This document shows positions 38,354-47,450 of a stretch of DNA of 64,000 nt, in pieces; position 1 is the first letter of the stretch, and every line of letters begins with the position of its first letter. The stretch covers positions 1,087,232 to 1,151,231 of the forward strand of contig NZ_JAJEWQ010000001.1 in the NCBI RefSeq assembly GCF_020687805.1. Reading direction: 5' to 3'. The stretch is from Planctobacterium marinum. Lineage in GTDB: Bacteria; Pseudomonadota; Gammaproteobacteria; Enterobacterales; Alteromonadaceae. A program made the position numbers and the translations under genes. The notes below the pieces were generated by a model that did not search any database, was not told the origin of the DNA, and saw only the letters and a list, made by a program, of their open reading frames with translations.

Positions 38354-39115
38354 ATGTCACTCGCAAACCGATTAATAAGTGCAGTTATGCTTTTGCTCGC
38401 CTTCACTGCGAGTGCCAACCAGAAGGACATTACTTTTGCCTTCGCAGAGCAGCCCCCCTATGTAGTGCTAGACAAAAACGGATACCCCTCCGGAGACTAT
38501 GTTGAGCTGGCAATGGCAGTAGCGAAAGCACTGAAACTCAACTTCGAGTTCTGGAGTTGCCCTTTTGAACGCTGCCTTGAGCTCATCAAAAATGCAAAAG
38601 CAGACATTATGATTGGCCTCGAAAAACACCCGGAAATGCAGCGCTATATGAGTTTTATCGCATTTTCAGATAGCCCCTCTGAAACCCTGTATGCATATTA
38701 TCAAAAAAGCTCACAGCCCTTTTCTCTAAACCTTGACGATTATCTTGAAGTAAGGCCAAGAAACCTGCCAGGCGGAGCACTGTATTTTCATCATAATGGT
38801 AATAATATCAGCTATTACAAAAGCCTCAGCGCCACCACCATTCCTCAATACTTCAGGTTACTGGCTTCCGGTAAAATAGACATGATAGTCAGCGCCAAAA
38901 GCATAGGTGATTATCTGTTAAAACAACCTTTGGCAACACAGGATGTATACGCGTTCCCAATCAGTAACGCCACCTGGCAAACTGTGCCGATGATAGGCAT
39001 AGCCCGTAATTCGCCACTTCATCAGCAAATGCAGGATCTACAAGAGCAGTTTAACAGACTACGTTCTAAAACCGTTGCGAAGAATGATTTTGCTTATGCT
39101 GATATAGGTCAGTAG
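38354..39115 (+). CDS. Periplasmic solute-binding protein, family 3-like
   Basis: A 253-aa secreted protein (signal RLISAVMLLLAFTASA) with the SBP family 3 first-lobe pattern FAFAEQPPYVVLDKNGYPSGDYVELAMAV and the helix-strand pair ELIKNAKADIMIGL. Two Cys (SCPFERC, residues near 66-71) may form a disulfide. It is tightly coupled to hutG (3-nt gap) but no ABC permease follows, so its partner is unknown; the gene downstream is a LysR regulator. Confidence 0.82.
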   Translation: MSLANRLISAVMLLLAFTASANQKDITFAFAEQPPYVVLDKNGYPSGDYVELAMAVAKALKLNFEFWSCPFERCLELIKNAKADIMIGLEKHPEMQRYMSFIAFSDSPSETLYAYYQKSSQPFSLNLDDYLEVRPRNLPGGALYFHHNGNNISYYKSLSATTIPQYFRLLASGKIDMIVSAKSIGDYLLKQPLATQDVYAFPISNATWQTVPMIGIARNSPLHQQMQDLQEQFNRLRSKTVAKNDFAYADIGQ

Positions 39116-39216
39116 CATCCGGTATTATTTCGTTGCTGGACGCAGGCATATCACTTAACATCGGCAAAGGCTGGAATCCCATACACCAGAAAAGCAGAGC
39201 GTATCACGAGACTTTT

Positions 39217-40134
39217 ATGAAACTAAACAGCAACTTAAACCTCAAAAGTCTGGAAGCCTTTACCACAATCGTAGAGACAGGTTCGGCAACTGAAGCTGCG
39301 CGTGTTCTGGGCTTAACGCAACCGGGTATCAGCCGACAACTGGCCAGCCTGGAAGAAGTTGTGGGGTTTCAGTTGTTTTATCGTGAAAAGAGTCGCTTAC
39401 TGCCCACCGAAGAAGCCCATATTCTCTATCAGGAAGTCAGCTTATTCCTCAATGGTGCGAACCGCCTGACAGAGCTGGCGCACAATCTGTTTTTCTCCAA
39501 CTCGGGAACCTTGAGAATTGTTGCTCCCAGCTCTTTTATCACCGGTCCGCTGCAAGACATAATCGCCAAGTTCATCGTAAATAATCCAATGGTAAAGTTT
39601 GTACTGGATACACAAAGCCCGGCCTCCGCCAGAGAGCTGATTGCCAGACGCTCGGTAGATTGTGGTTTTGTACAATTACCCGAAGAACACCCCGGCATAA
39701 AGACCGAACCATTAATCGAAAGTAAGGCGGTTTGTGTATTGTCAAAAGACCATCCACTGGCCAGCCTGGAAAAGATCTCCATTGAAAATCTGCGAGGCCA
39801 AAACCTGATCGTACTGGGCAAAGGCAGAAGCTCGCGGGAACGCATCGACGTGGAATTCAGAAAGCTCAATGCCCGCATGAAAATCATCCTCGAAGCACAC
39901 ACTGTCGCCGTCGCCTGTAGCTTCGCCAAAAAAGAATTGGGTATCGCCCTGGTCAATGAACTACTGGCACAACAATACCTGAACGACGACCTCGTAGCCC
40001 GTCCCTTGCTGCCCACCATCAAATACAGCTACGGCTTCGCCACTTCTGAGCAAGGTAAAATGAGCCGCCTTACCGAATCATTTTTAAAATTCTGCCAGTC
40101 GGAGTTTAAAACAATGGGGCAAGTAGTACCTTAA
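39217..40134 (+). CDS. LysR-family transcriptional regulator
   Basis: A 305-aa regulator; ATG at 39217 chosen because the winged helix-turn-helix starts there (LNLKSLEAFTTIVETGSATEAARVLGLTQPGISRQLASLE), with CACGAG 6 nt before. The rest is the periplasmic-binding-like effector domain (GTLRIVAPSSFITGPL, SVDCGFVQLPEEHPGI). It probably controls the hutG and TonB/YfcC units from the divergent region. Its last codons overlap the 3' end of the RhuM-like remnant on the other strand. Confidence 0.9.
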   Translation: MKLNSNLNLKSLEAFTTIVETGSATEAARVLGLTQPGISRQLASLEEVVGFQLFYREKSRLLPTEEAHILYQEVSLFLNGANRLTELAHNLFFSNSGTLRIVAPSSFITGPLQDIIAKFIVNNPMVKFVLDTQSPASARELIARRSVDCGFVQLPEEHPGIKTEPLIESKAVCVLSKDHPLASLEKISIENLRGQNLIVLGKGRSSRERIDVEFRKLNARMKIILEAHTVAVACSFAKKELGIALVNELLAQQYLNDDLVARPLLPTIKYSYGFATSEQGKMSRLTESFLKFCQSEFKTMGQVVP

Positions 40135-40201
40135 AATCAACGTGGAAATGTTTATCATAACGAGCAACCGAGCACCTTTTAAAAAACTCAGCGTTTAATA
40201 G

Positions 40202-40354
40202 CCAAAGACGAAATCGCATACCTTTTTGAGATTTAACCCTATAACCTACTGAAATGATGACATCTAGCCTGTGGTGAGCCAACTGATAGGCTTTCCCGTG
40301 CTCAGCAGTTGTTGCAATTATTGCAACAACTGCATCTCTGGTTGACTTTTCCAG
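40202..40354 (-). pseudogene. RhuM-family gene fragment
   Basis: No intact gene is present. Translation of the minus strand gives a recognisable piece of a RhuM-like protein: AVVAIIATTAEHGKAYQLAH, then RLDVIISVGYRVKSQKG, then MRFRLW. The block LDVIISVGYRVKS is the hallmark of the RhuM/Bro-related virulence and mobile-island family. A TAG codon lies right before it (40355-40357) and the sequence after RLW loses the family pattern, so only the middle of the gene remains. It marks the left edge of the defence island. Confidence 0.7.
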
Positions 40355-40383
40355 CTAAATTGGTGTCCGAATTTATTTAACCA

Positions 40384-40528
40384 CTACACTCCCATCTGGT
40401 TGTACTCTTCGGCCGATAGGACAACAGCATTACCTTTTGTTCTAATTTCTACGAATTCAGATTGCACTTTTTTTCAGTAACTCGTCGAAATTCGCTACTG
40501 CTTCGTTGGTTTCAAATGTGAACTTCAT
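40384..40528 (-). pseudogene. Phd/YefM-type antitoxin remnant with frameshift
   Basis: The minus strand encodes MKFTFETNEAVANFDELLKK in one frame, then, after a run of seven A, VQSEFVEIRTKGNAVVLSAEEYNQM in the frame shifted by one base. Joined, this matches the Phd/YefM antitoxin pattern (an N-terminal EAVANFDELL helix, G-NAVVLSAEEY). The base count between start and stop is one more than a multiple of three. No toxin gene stands beside it. A sequencing error in the homopolymer is possible. Confidence 0.6.
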
Positions 40529-40602
40529 GTACTCCCCATAAAGGTCCTCTACAGTACCCCATAAACGATAAATTCCAAATTCATTGATGTGAATAACAGC
40601 CC

Positions 40603-40629
40603 TAATCAAATCATATTTTGATTTGATTA
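40603..40629. repeat. Perfect 11-bp inverted repeat upstream of the Fic gene
   Basis: TAATCAAATCA (40603-40613) and TGATTTGATTA (40619-40629) around TATTT. A related half (ATGATTTGATTAAT) follows at 40652-40665. The place, just before the Fic gene with its C-terminal winged helix, suggests an autoregulatory operator. Confidence 0.6.
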
Positions 40630-40690
40630 ATCATTGAAATCACATCACAATATGATTTGATTAATAAATTAATCGCATCAAGGGTGGTAT

Positions 40691-41827
40691 ATGTGGATAT
40701 GGCAACAGGCTGATTGGCCGTCATTTAAATGGGATAAGAGCGCTATTGATGTATTGCTCAGAGAGGCGCGTTTTAAACAAGGCGTGCTGTTGGGCAAGAT
40801 GAGTAGTCAATCGATACAGCCGGTACAATCCATGCTGGATACACTATTGGCCAATATCGTTCACTCCAGTGCAATTGAGGGAGAAAAACTTAACGCATTC
40901 TCTGTACGTTCATCATTGGCAAATAAACTGGGATTAACTGAAGAAAAGCCCTTCCCGACTACGCAGCAAACCGACGGCCTTGCAGAGATCATGCTGGATG
41001 CGGTAAACAACCTGGATACACCATTAACCCTTGAGCGTATTTTATACTGGCATACGCGATTGTTCCCAGAAGGCCATTCTTTGCTCAATCCAGTCGAGGG
41101 TGGCCGATTACGTGGTACCCAATTACGCGGAGATGCTCCCATGCAAGTGGTATCGGGTAGAATTGATAAACCAGTGGTGCACTTTGAAGCACCTGAACGA
41201 GAACGTCTTGATAAAGACCTTAAGCAATTTATTCAGTGGTTTAACGATTCAAGGCAAGACAAAGACCTCGATCCGTTGTTACGCGCTGCCATCACTCACC
41301 TGTGGTTTGTAACCCTGCATCCGCTTGATGATGGTAATGGGCGAATAACGCGATTGCTAACAGATTTAGCGCTTGCGCAAGCAGAGCAACAATCAGTGCG
41401 CTTTTATGCCATGTCGGTAGGCATCATGGAACACCGAAAAAGCTATTATGAAATTCTGGAACTAACCCAAAGAGGCAATCTGGATATCACCCCCTGGCTT
41501 ACCTGGTTTTTCAACACACTCGATTCCACTTTTGACAGCGTATTACAAGATATAGAACGCACAGTGTTTAAAACCAACTTTTGGCGCAGTGTCGATATTG
41601 CCCAATTAGCTAAAGAGCAGGTAAAAGTGCTCAACCGAATGCTGGATGGTGATTTTGCTGATGGTATCAATACTTCGCAATATCACAAAGTAGCTAAGGT
41701 GAGTAAACCGACAGCCACACGCCATTTGGCCGCGCTTGTAGAAAAGCGCTGCTTGCAAAAATCTGGCGCTGGGCGCAGCACCCGCTATCAACTTATAAAC
41801 ATTGAGTTCCTGAAAAGGTGTTTATAG
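40691..41827 (+). CDS. Fic-domain protein (DUF4172-Fic-winged helix), class II
   Basis: A 378-aa protein. The N-terminal DUF4172 (WIWQQADWPSFKWD) runs to about residue 90 and contains the inhibitory motif SSAIEGE (S/TxxxEG), so its Glu would block ATP positioning until relieved. The Fic core has HPLDDGNGRITR (close to the canonical HPFxxGNGR, with Leu for Phe), and the C-terminus holds a winged helix (KVSKPTATRHLAALVEKRCL). Fic enzymes AMPylate target proteins. The DNA-binding end suggests autoregulation through the dyad at 40603-40665. An AGGGTGG site precedes the ATG. No separate antitoxin gene is needed for class II Fic proteins. Confidence 0.9.
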   Translation: MWIWQQADWPSFKWDKSAIDVLLREARFKQGVLLGKMSSQSIQPVQSMLDTLLANIVHSSAIEGEKLNAFSVRSSLANKLGLTEEKPFPTTQQTDGLAEIMLDAVNNLDTPLTLERILYWHTRLFPEGHSLLNPVEGGRLRGTQLRGDAPMQVVSGRIDKPVVHFEAPERERLDKDLKQFIQWFNDSRQDKDLDPLLRAAITHLWFVTLHPLDDGNGRITRLLTDLALAQAEQQSVRFYAMSVGIMEHRKSYYEILELTQRGNLDITPWLTWFFNTLDSTFDSVLQDIERTVFKTNFWRSVDIAQLAKEQVKVLNRMLDGDFADGINTSQYHKVAKVSKPTATRHLAALVEKRCLQKSGAGRSTRYQLINIEFLKRCL

Positions 41828-42235
41828 TAAAGGCGAGCACAGAACTAATTTGGCCAGAAGACTGAACTACTCTGAAGATATTTTGCTCTTTAAGGCAAAG
41901 TAGATTTACGTATTCAATAAGTCTATTGATAAGCAATCAGTATCTAAGATAGAAGAACACTTATTACAATTCCCTGACATTACAGATTTGAGGTTAAATA
42001 TTTACTCTCAGACAAGTTGGAACTATTGATCAAGGCACATTAACCTTAACTAGCGATTTAACCTCACTATCAGAATTTCCCCAGTAACCTATACAATGAC
42101 GGTGACTGAATGATTATTATAGTATTTACACATAGGGCAAGAAATGTTGCCTATTTCACACGATTGCCATAGCATAAAACGCTAAGTTAGACGGTATTCA
42201 TGATTTACAAACAAGTTTAAAAATAAGGACGTTCA
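41828..42235. other. Gene-free stretch with a possible decayed ORF
   Basis: 408 bp between Fic and Mrr. Plus-strand bases about 41907-42029 read through 41 codons (SIDKQSVSKIEEHLLQFPDI is part of it) with no start codon and may be a decayed gene. The remainder looks like promoter sequence for the restriction genes. I saw no terminator. Confidence 0.35.
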
Positions 42236-43159
42236 GTGATACCCAGCTACCAAGACTTTATGCGCCCACTTCTGGAATTTGCCGAGCAGGCAAATGGCGA
42301 GGAAGTTAAACTCAGTGACGCAGTAAACCAGCTTGCTGACAGATTCAACTTGACCGACGCCGAACGCGAAGAAACCCTGCCCAGCGGCAGGCAAAGCATT
42401 GTTGCTAACCGCGTAGGATGGGCCAAAACCTACCTGGCAAAAGCCGAACTGCTTGAAAGTATCCGCCGTGGCCACTTCGTGATCACCGAAAGAGGCAAAC
42501 ATGCCTTAGCCAACCCAAACACCAAAATTGACAATGACTATCTAAAACAATTTGATGAATTTGTGGCTTTCGCCAATAAAAGCAACGGATCAGAACCCAG
42601 CAATGATGCATTAACCACTGAATTTGCGGAGAGCCAAATAACCCCAGACGAAGCATTACGCAAAGCTTATAAAACCATCAATGAAGCTCTCGCTGCTGAA
42701 ATACTAGATAAAACCAGAGAAGTCCCCCCCGACTTTTTCGAAAATTTACTTATCGAATTGTTAGTCGCCATGGGATATGGGGGTGCAGGCGACAGTGCGG
42801 CACATGCACTAGGAAAAACGGGCGACAACGGCGTTGACGGTGTGATAGATCAAGACCCTCTTGGCGTTGATCAAATCTACATCCAAGCCAAGCGCTATGC
42901 TGAAGGGAACAATGTAAGTGCTGGTGATATTCGAGATTTCTTTGGAGCACTCAACCTCAAAAAAGCCCACAAAGGTATTTTTATCACCACCTCCAACTTT
43001 ACCGCCTCAGCAATACAAACAGCAAAAGACCTTGGCACCCGAATAGTGCTAATCGACGGCAAAGAGCTTGCCAGATTAATGCTGCGATATAACATTGGTG
43101 CCAGAGATGAGCAGGTCCTGCACCTTAAAAGAATTGATGAAGAATTTTTTGAAAATTAG
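42236..43159 (+). CDS. mrr: Mrr-like restriction endonuclease
   Basis: A 307-aa protein beginning at GTG with AAGGA 7 nt upstream. The N-terminal winged-helix (Mrr_N: SYQDFMRPLLEFAEQ, GRQSIVANRVGWAKTYLAKAELLE) is joined to a PD-(D/E)XK nuclease (Mrr_cat: FFENLLIELLVAMGYGG, GDNGVDGVIDQD, IYIQAKRY, the D...QxK variant normal for Mrr). Mrr cuts DNA carrying methylated or otherwise modified bases, so it would reject foreign methylation. It lies 37 bp before hsdM and is probably part of the same operon. It must tolerate the methylation made by that HsdM. Confidence 0.92.
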   Translation: MIPSYQDFMRPLLEFAEQANGEEVKLSDAVNQLADRFNLTDAEREETLPSGRQSIVANRVGWAKTYLAKAELLESIRRGHFVITERGKHALANPNTKIDNDYLKQFDEFVAFANKSNGSEPSNDALTTEFAESQITPDEALRKAYKTINEALAAEILDKTREVPPDFFENLLIELLVAMGYGGAGDSAAHALGKTGDNGVDGVIDQDPLGVDQIYIQAKRYAEGNNVSAGDIRDFFGALNLKKAHKGIFITTSNFTASAIQTAKDLGTRIVLIDGKELARLMLRYNIGARDEQVLHLKRIDEEFFEN

Positions 43160-43196
43160 GCCCTAACCTAACACAAAATCAATGGATAAATAGAAA

Positions 43197-45545
43197 ATGA
43201 TAGAACTTGGACAATTTAAAGAACACAGTAATAAGGTTTGGGAAATTGCGAATTTATTGCGTGGACCGTACAGACCTCCTCAGTACCGCAGAGTAATGAT
43301 CCCTCTTACAGTTTTAAAACGTTTAGATTCTGTTTTACTTGAAACCAAACAGCAAGTTATAGAGCAATATGAAAAGCTGGTAAAAGCCAACCAAGATGAA
43401 GACACTATCGAGCAAATCATCTTCCAAAAATTTGATCTTAAGTTTTATAACACTTCAAATTTCACCTTTAAGACTTTACTGGATGATCCCGATAAACTTG
43501 CTGCTAACCTTAATAAATTTATTGCTGGTTTCTCAAAAAGAGCTCGTGACATCATTGAAAAATTCAGCTTTGCCGAAGAGATCGAAAAGTTAGACGATGC
43601 TAACCGTCTCTACGAGGTGGTTAAAGCAATGGCTGATATAGATTTGCACCCAGACAGAGTACCAAACGATAAAATGGGTAATGTCTTTGAAGATCTCGTT
43701 AGACGATTTAATGAACAGGCTAACGAAGAAGCTGGTGACCACTATACACCTAGAGAAGTGGTTAAATTGATGGTTAATTTGCTTTTCACCGGCGAAGAAC
43801 AAATCCATAAAGCCGGTAAAGTAATTAAAATTTACGATCCAGCATGCGGTACTGGTGGCATATTATCTGAATCAGAACGCACTATCCTCGAAGACCTGAA
43901 TAGCGACGCTAACGTTGAGTTGTTTGGTCAAGAATACAATGCTGAGTCATATGCAATTTGTGGCTCTGATTTGATGATCAAAGGCGAAGATGTCAACAAC
44001 GTTGTATACGGAAACACGTTAGGCACAGGCAAGTTTAAAGAAGGTTATGCAGATGGTGATGGCCACCCTGATGAAAAGTTTCATTACATGGCTGCAAACC
44101 CTCCTTTTGGCGTGGAGTGGAAACCAGAGAAAGACAACGTAACAAAAGAACACAATCAATTTGGTTTCAACGGAAGATTTGGTCCTGGCTTACCACGCAT
44201 TAATGATGGCGCATTGCTATTTTTGATGCACATGATGTCAAAAATGGAACGTCCACCAAAATCATACAAGCTCCCTGCACCAGGCGGTGTTGACGGTGGC
44301 AGAGGCTCACGCGTAGCCGTTATATTTAACGGTTCACCAATGTTTACAGGGGATGCCGGTGGCGGTGAGAGCAATATCAGACGCTACATTATTGAAAATG
44401 ACATGTTAGAAGCCATTGTCGGCATGCCTGATCAAATGTTTTATAACACCGGCATTTATACCTATATCTGGATTGTAACTAACCGTAAAGAGCCTAGAAG
44501 ACAAGGTAAAGTTCAGCTGATCAATGCCATCGACTATGCGTGGAAGATGAAAAAAAGCTTGGGTGATAAACGCAAGAAAATTGGCGAAGGTCCAGTCAAT
44601 GGAGATGTGAACGAACCTGATCATATTTCTGAAATCACAAAGCTCTATGCCAACTTTGAAGATGGTATAACTCGAACTTTAAATCAAATAGGAACTAACT
44701 TAGATAGCCCGAAAGATAAAAAGCGTGATAAAGATAGAGATATTTTTGTTTCAAAAATATTTAATAATCAGGACTTTGGCTATTTTAAAGTTACTGTTGA
44801 AAGACCGCTAAGATTAAACTTTATTGTTAATGATGAGCGTATTGAACGAGTCAAAAACTCTGACTTTTTCTTAAACTTAGCTACTTCAGCTAAACGCAAA
44901 GATAAAGCAGCTATAGCTGATGAAATTGCTGCTGGAAAGGCTGACCAAGAAGAGCTGCTAAGAATTTTAAGTGAAGCTCAAAAATTGTACGCAAATGGTG
45001 AGTTAGTAAAAGATAGAAAAGTTATTGAGAACCAACTTAAAAAGCTGTTTGCTAGCTCAGAATTAAAATTCGATGCAGCAATGAAAAAGGCACTACTTGC
45101 AGATGGCGCTTTAGCAGAAAAAGACCCTACTGCCCAACCTTGTTTAGATTCTAAGGGGCAACCTGAGCCTGATTCTGACTTAAGAGATTACGAGAATATC
45201 CCATTTCCGGGTGGCATATTAATTAACGGCAAACGAGATGAAGTGAACCCATTAATTGATTTACCGCTTCCGCTTGATTACGAAACGAAGAAAAACAAAG
45301 GTAAAATAGACATTTCTAAGCTATTAGAACTAGCCCAAGAGCATTGCGAGAAGTTTTTAGCTAAAGAGGTTTTACCATACAGAGATGATGCCTGGATAGA
45401 CTATTCCAAAATAAAAGTGGGCTATGAAATATCATTTAACCGTCACTTTTACGATTACATAGAGCCAAGACCACTAAAAGATATTGAAGGTGAAATTAAA
45501 GCATTAGAAAAAGAAATCATGAAAATGATTTCGGAGGTAATTTAA
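43197..45545 (+). CDS. hsdM: Type I restriction-modification methyltransferase subunit
   Basis: A 782-aa N6-adenine methyltransferase subunit. The N-terminal helical domain (WEIANLLRGPYRPPQYRRVM) is followed by the SAM-binding motif DPACGTGG (near residue 218) and the catalytic NPPF (near residue 301). The C-terminal 250 residues, rich in Lys/Glu, go beyond the roughly 500 aa of EcoKI-type HsdM but are usual in the long-HsdM branch. It forms the M2S modification enzyme with HsdS and marks self DNA. Its TAA overlaps the ATG of hsdS by one base. Visibly more AT-rich than the flanking chromosome. Confidence 0.95.
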   Translation: MIELGQFKEHSNKVWEIANLLRGPYRPPQYRRVMIPLTVLKRLDSVLLETKQQVIEQYEKLVKANQDEDTIEQIIFQKFDLKFYNTSNFTFKTLLDDPDKLAANLNKFIAGFSKRARDIIEKFSFAEEIEKLDDANRLYEVVKAMADIDLHPDRVPNDKMGNVFEDLVRRFNEQANEEAGDHYTPREVVKLMVNLLFTGEEQIHKAGKVIKIYDPACGTGGILSESERTILEDLNSDANVELFGQEYNAESYAICGSDLMIKGEDVNNVVYGNTLGTGKFKEGYADGDGHPDEKFHYMAANPPFGVEWKPEKDNVTKEHNQFGFNGRFGPGLPRINDGALLFLMHMMSKMERPPKSYKLPAPGGVDGGRGSRVAVIFNGSPMFTGDAGGGESNIRRYIIENDMLEAIVGMPDQMFYNTGIYTYIWIVTNRKEPRRQGKVQLINAIDYAWKMKKSLGDKRKKIGEGPVNGDVNEPDHISEITKLYANFEDGITRTLNQIGTNLDSPKDKKRDKDRDIFVSKIFNNQDFGYFKVTVERPLRLNFIVNDERIERVKNSDFFLNLATSAKRKDKAAIADEIAAGKADQEELLRILSEAQKLYANGELVKDRKVIENQLKKLFASSELKFDAAMKKALLADGALAEKDPTAQPCLDSKGQPEPDSDLRDYENIPFPGGILINGKRDEVNPLIDLPLPLDYETKKNKGKIDISKLLELAQEHCEKFLAKEVLPYRDDAWIDYSKIKVGYEISFNRHFYDYIEPRPLKDIEGEIKALEKEIMKMISEVI

Positions 45546-46837
45546 TGGAACTCGCTAAATACAACAATTTAGTGCCCAGTGACATTATTGAGGGACTAGA
45601 CCTTCCTGAGCATTGGAGGAAAATCAGATTTCGACATTTATTCACTTTCGACAGAGGCTTAGGCATCACCAAAGCTAATTTGAAAGACGAAGGAATACCA
45701 TGTGTTAACTATGGTGAAATTCATTCTAAATTAGGTTTTGAAGTAATCCCAGAAAGAGATCAACTCAAATTTGTTGATAAAGAGTACCTCGAAACAAACG
45801 AGAATGCTTTGATAAATAAAGGGGACTTTGTTTTTGCGGATACCTCAGAGGATTTAGAAGGTTCGGGGAATTTTACTTATTTAAATAGTGATGAAACGAC
45901 TTTTGCAGGCTACCACACTGTAATAGCGAGGCTTCAAGCTAATGAGCTACCTAGGTACTTAGCTTATCTATTTCATTCAGAACCCTTTCGAACTCAAATT
46001 CGTCAAAGAGTTACAGGTGTAAAGGTTTTTAGTATCACACAAGCCATATTAAAGTCTTGCTTTGTATGGTTGCCTCCCAAAGAAGAGCAGTTACAGATCA
46101 TTAATTATTTAGATAATAAAACAAAAAAAGTAGATGCTCTAATAAAAAAGAAGTCAGAAGTAATCGAAAAGCTTTCTGAACAAAAAATTTCTTTAACACG
46201 TCAGTTCACTACGCAAGGTTTAAATGAAAACGTTACAAAACGTGATTCGGGAATACGATGGTACGGTAAAATGCCTGAACATTGGAAAATCAGACGGTTA
46301 AAGTTTTTAGCTAAAATCCAAAACGGTTGTGATTATAAACATATTGAAGTTTTTGATCATGAGTTTGGGTATCCAGTATATGGTTCTGGTGGAGCGTTCA
46401 GAAAAGCAAGCGAGTATATACATCAAGGACCATCTTTACTCTTTGGCAGAAAAGGGACTATTGATAAGCCGCTCTTGGTGTATGAAAAATTTTGGACTGT
46501 GGACACAATGTTTTATTCAATTATCGGAGAAGATGTTGACCCAGAATATTTATACTACATAGCTTCATGTTTCGAATTTAATTATATTGCGACACAAACA
46601 GCTTTACCGAGTATCACGCAGAGTGATCTGGGGAGCTATTTTGTTTGCTTTCCACCCTTTGAAGAACAAAAAGAAATTTCCCAATATATAAAAGGTTCAG
46701 TCACAAAAATTGACTCACTGATTGACGTAAATCAAAGAGCCATTGAGAACTTAAAAAGCTACAAAAAAGAGCTTATTAATGCAGCGGTCACAGGACTAAT
46801 TGACGTCCGAGATTTGGTCTTAAATAGGGATAATTAG
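45545..46837 (+). CDS. hsdS: Type I restriction-modification specificity subunit
   Basis: A 430-aa protein with two target recognition domains in tandem. Each is introduced by a PEHW motif (LPEHWRKIRFRHLFTFDRG and MPEHWKIRRLKFLAKIQNG), and each is followed by the conserved helix entered by PPxEEQ (LPPKEEQLQIINYLDNKTKK, FPPFEEQKEISQYIKGSV). The two recognition halves determine the bipartite target sequence, which cannot be predicted here. Translationally coupled to hsdM (TAATG). The next gene follows after 4 nt. Confidence 0.95.
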   Translation: MELAKYNNLVPSDIIEGLDLPEHWRKIRFRHLFTFDRGLGITKANLKDEGIPCVNYGEIHSKLGFEVIPERDQLKFVDKEYLETNENALINKGDFVFADTSEDLEGSGNFTYLNSDETTFAGYHTVIARLQANELPRYLAYLFHSEPFRTQIRQRVTGVKVFSITQAILKSCFVWLPPKEEQLQIINYLDNKTKKVDALIKKKSEVIEKLSEQKISLTRQFTTQGLNENVTKRDSGIRWYGKMPEHWKIRRLKFLAKIQNGCDYKHIEVFDHEFGYPVYGSGGAFRKASEYIHQGPSLLFGRKGTIDKPLLVYEKFWTVDTMFYSIIGEDVDPEYLYYIASCFEFNYIATQTALPSITQSDLGSYFVCFPPFEEQKEISQYIKGSVTKIDSLIDVNQRAIENLKSYKKELINAAVTGLIDVRDLVLNRDN

Positions 46838-46841
46838 TGCC

Positions 46842-47441
46842 ATGGCAGTGGATGCAAACAAATATTTCAGGGGATTGAAGGCATACTTAAACACCAATGC
46901 CTATGAAATAACTAAGCGAGACGGAGGGCGTGTTGTTTTAGAAGAAAAAATCTTCCTTGCAGGTGGTGCAGAGCGTAAGCAAAAAGTGCGTTTGGCATTT
47001 AGCGGAGAAATACTTGCGCTCAAACTGGATTTGAAAAATCAAAAAGGTAACACAGATCCCCTATTTCATTTCTTAGAAGACGATGCTCGGCCTTGGTCTA
47101 AACGATGTGACTTTGTTATTTTCCAGCTTTATCGCAATAAATTGTCGGTTTATTGTATTGAGTTTAAATCGGCTTCTTTACCTGAGAGCTTAGTTGACCA
47201 ACTTTCAGCGACAGAATCTTGGTGCAAAGCCGTTCAGGCAATTATCAGTTTATACACCAATGAAAAGAAGCGCCTTCATCTTAAAAAGTTTGTATTTTCA
47301 ACAATGGATGATCCCAGTCGTTTTGTTGATGATGAAGGTTATATTATTAGAGATCATAGTATTCGCCATTACCACTACGATGATTTGAATGGTATGAAAT
47401 TAGAAGAGTTAGACAATCAATGCCCTGTGCTAGTTGGGTAA
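46842..47441 (+). CDS. Unrecognised accessory protein between hsdS and hsdR, PD-(D/E)XK-like
   Basis: A 199-aa protein that I do not recognise as a named family. It starts 4 nt after hsdS and ends 9 nt before the hsdR start, so it is embedded in the operon. Residues 88-110 read KRCDFVIFQLYRNK then LSVYCIEFKS: Asp90 followed by Glu107-x-Lys109 on consecutive strands is the PD-(D/E)XK nuclease layout, with an N-terminal Glu (Glu35/Glu36) and Asp119-Gln120 at plausible places for the helix that completes the site. No signal or membrane segment. It could be a second nuclease, a modulator of HsdR or an inactive relative; the motif alone does not decide. Confidence 0.75.
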   Translation: MAVDANKYFRGLKAYLNTNAYEITKRDGGRVVLEEKIFLAGGAERKQKVRLAFSGEILALKLDLKNQKGNTDPLFHFLEDDARPWSKRCDFVIFQLYRNKLSVYCIEFKSASLPESLVDQLSATESWCKAVQAIISLYTNEKKRLHLKKFVFSTMDDPSRFVDDEGYIIRDHSIRHYHYDDLNGMKLEELDNQCPVLVG

Positions 47442-47450
47442 GGAAGTACG

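Noticed and set aside
39429-40022. 197-aa minus-strand ORF inside the LysR gene
   Set aside because: Shadow of the LysR reading frame; composition is that of an antisense frame (rich in Ser, Arg and Leu).
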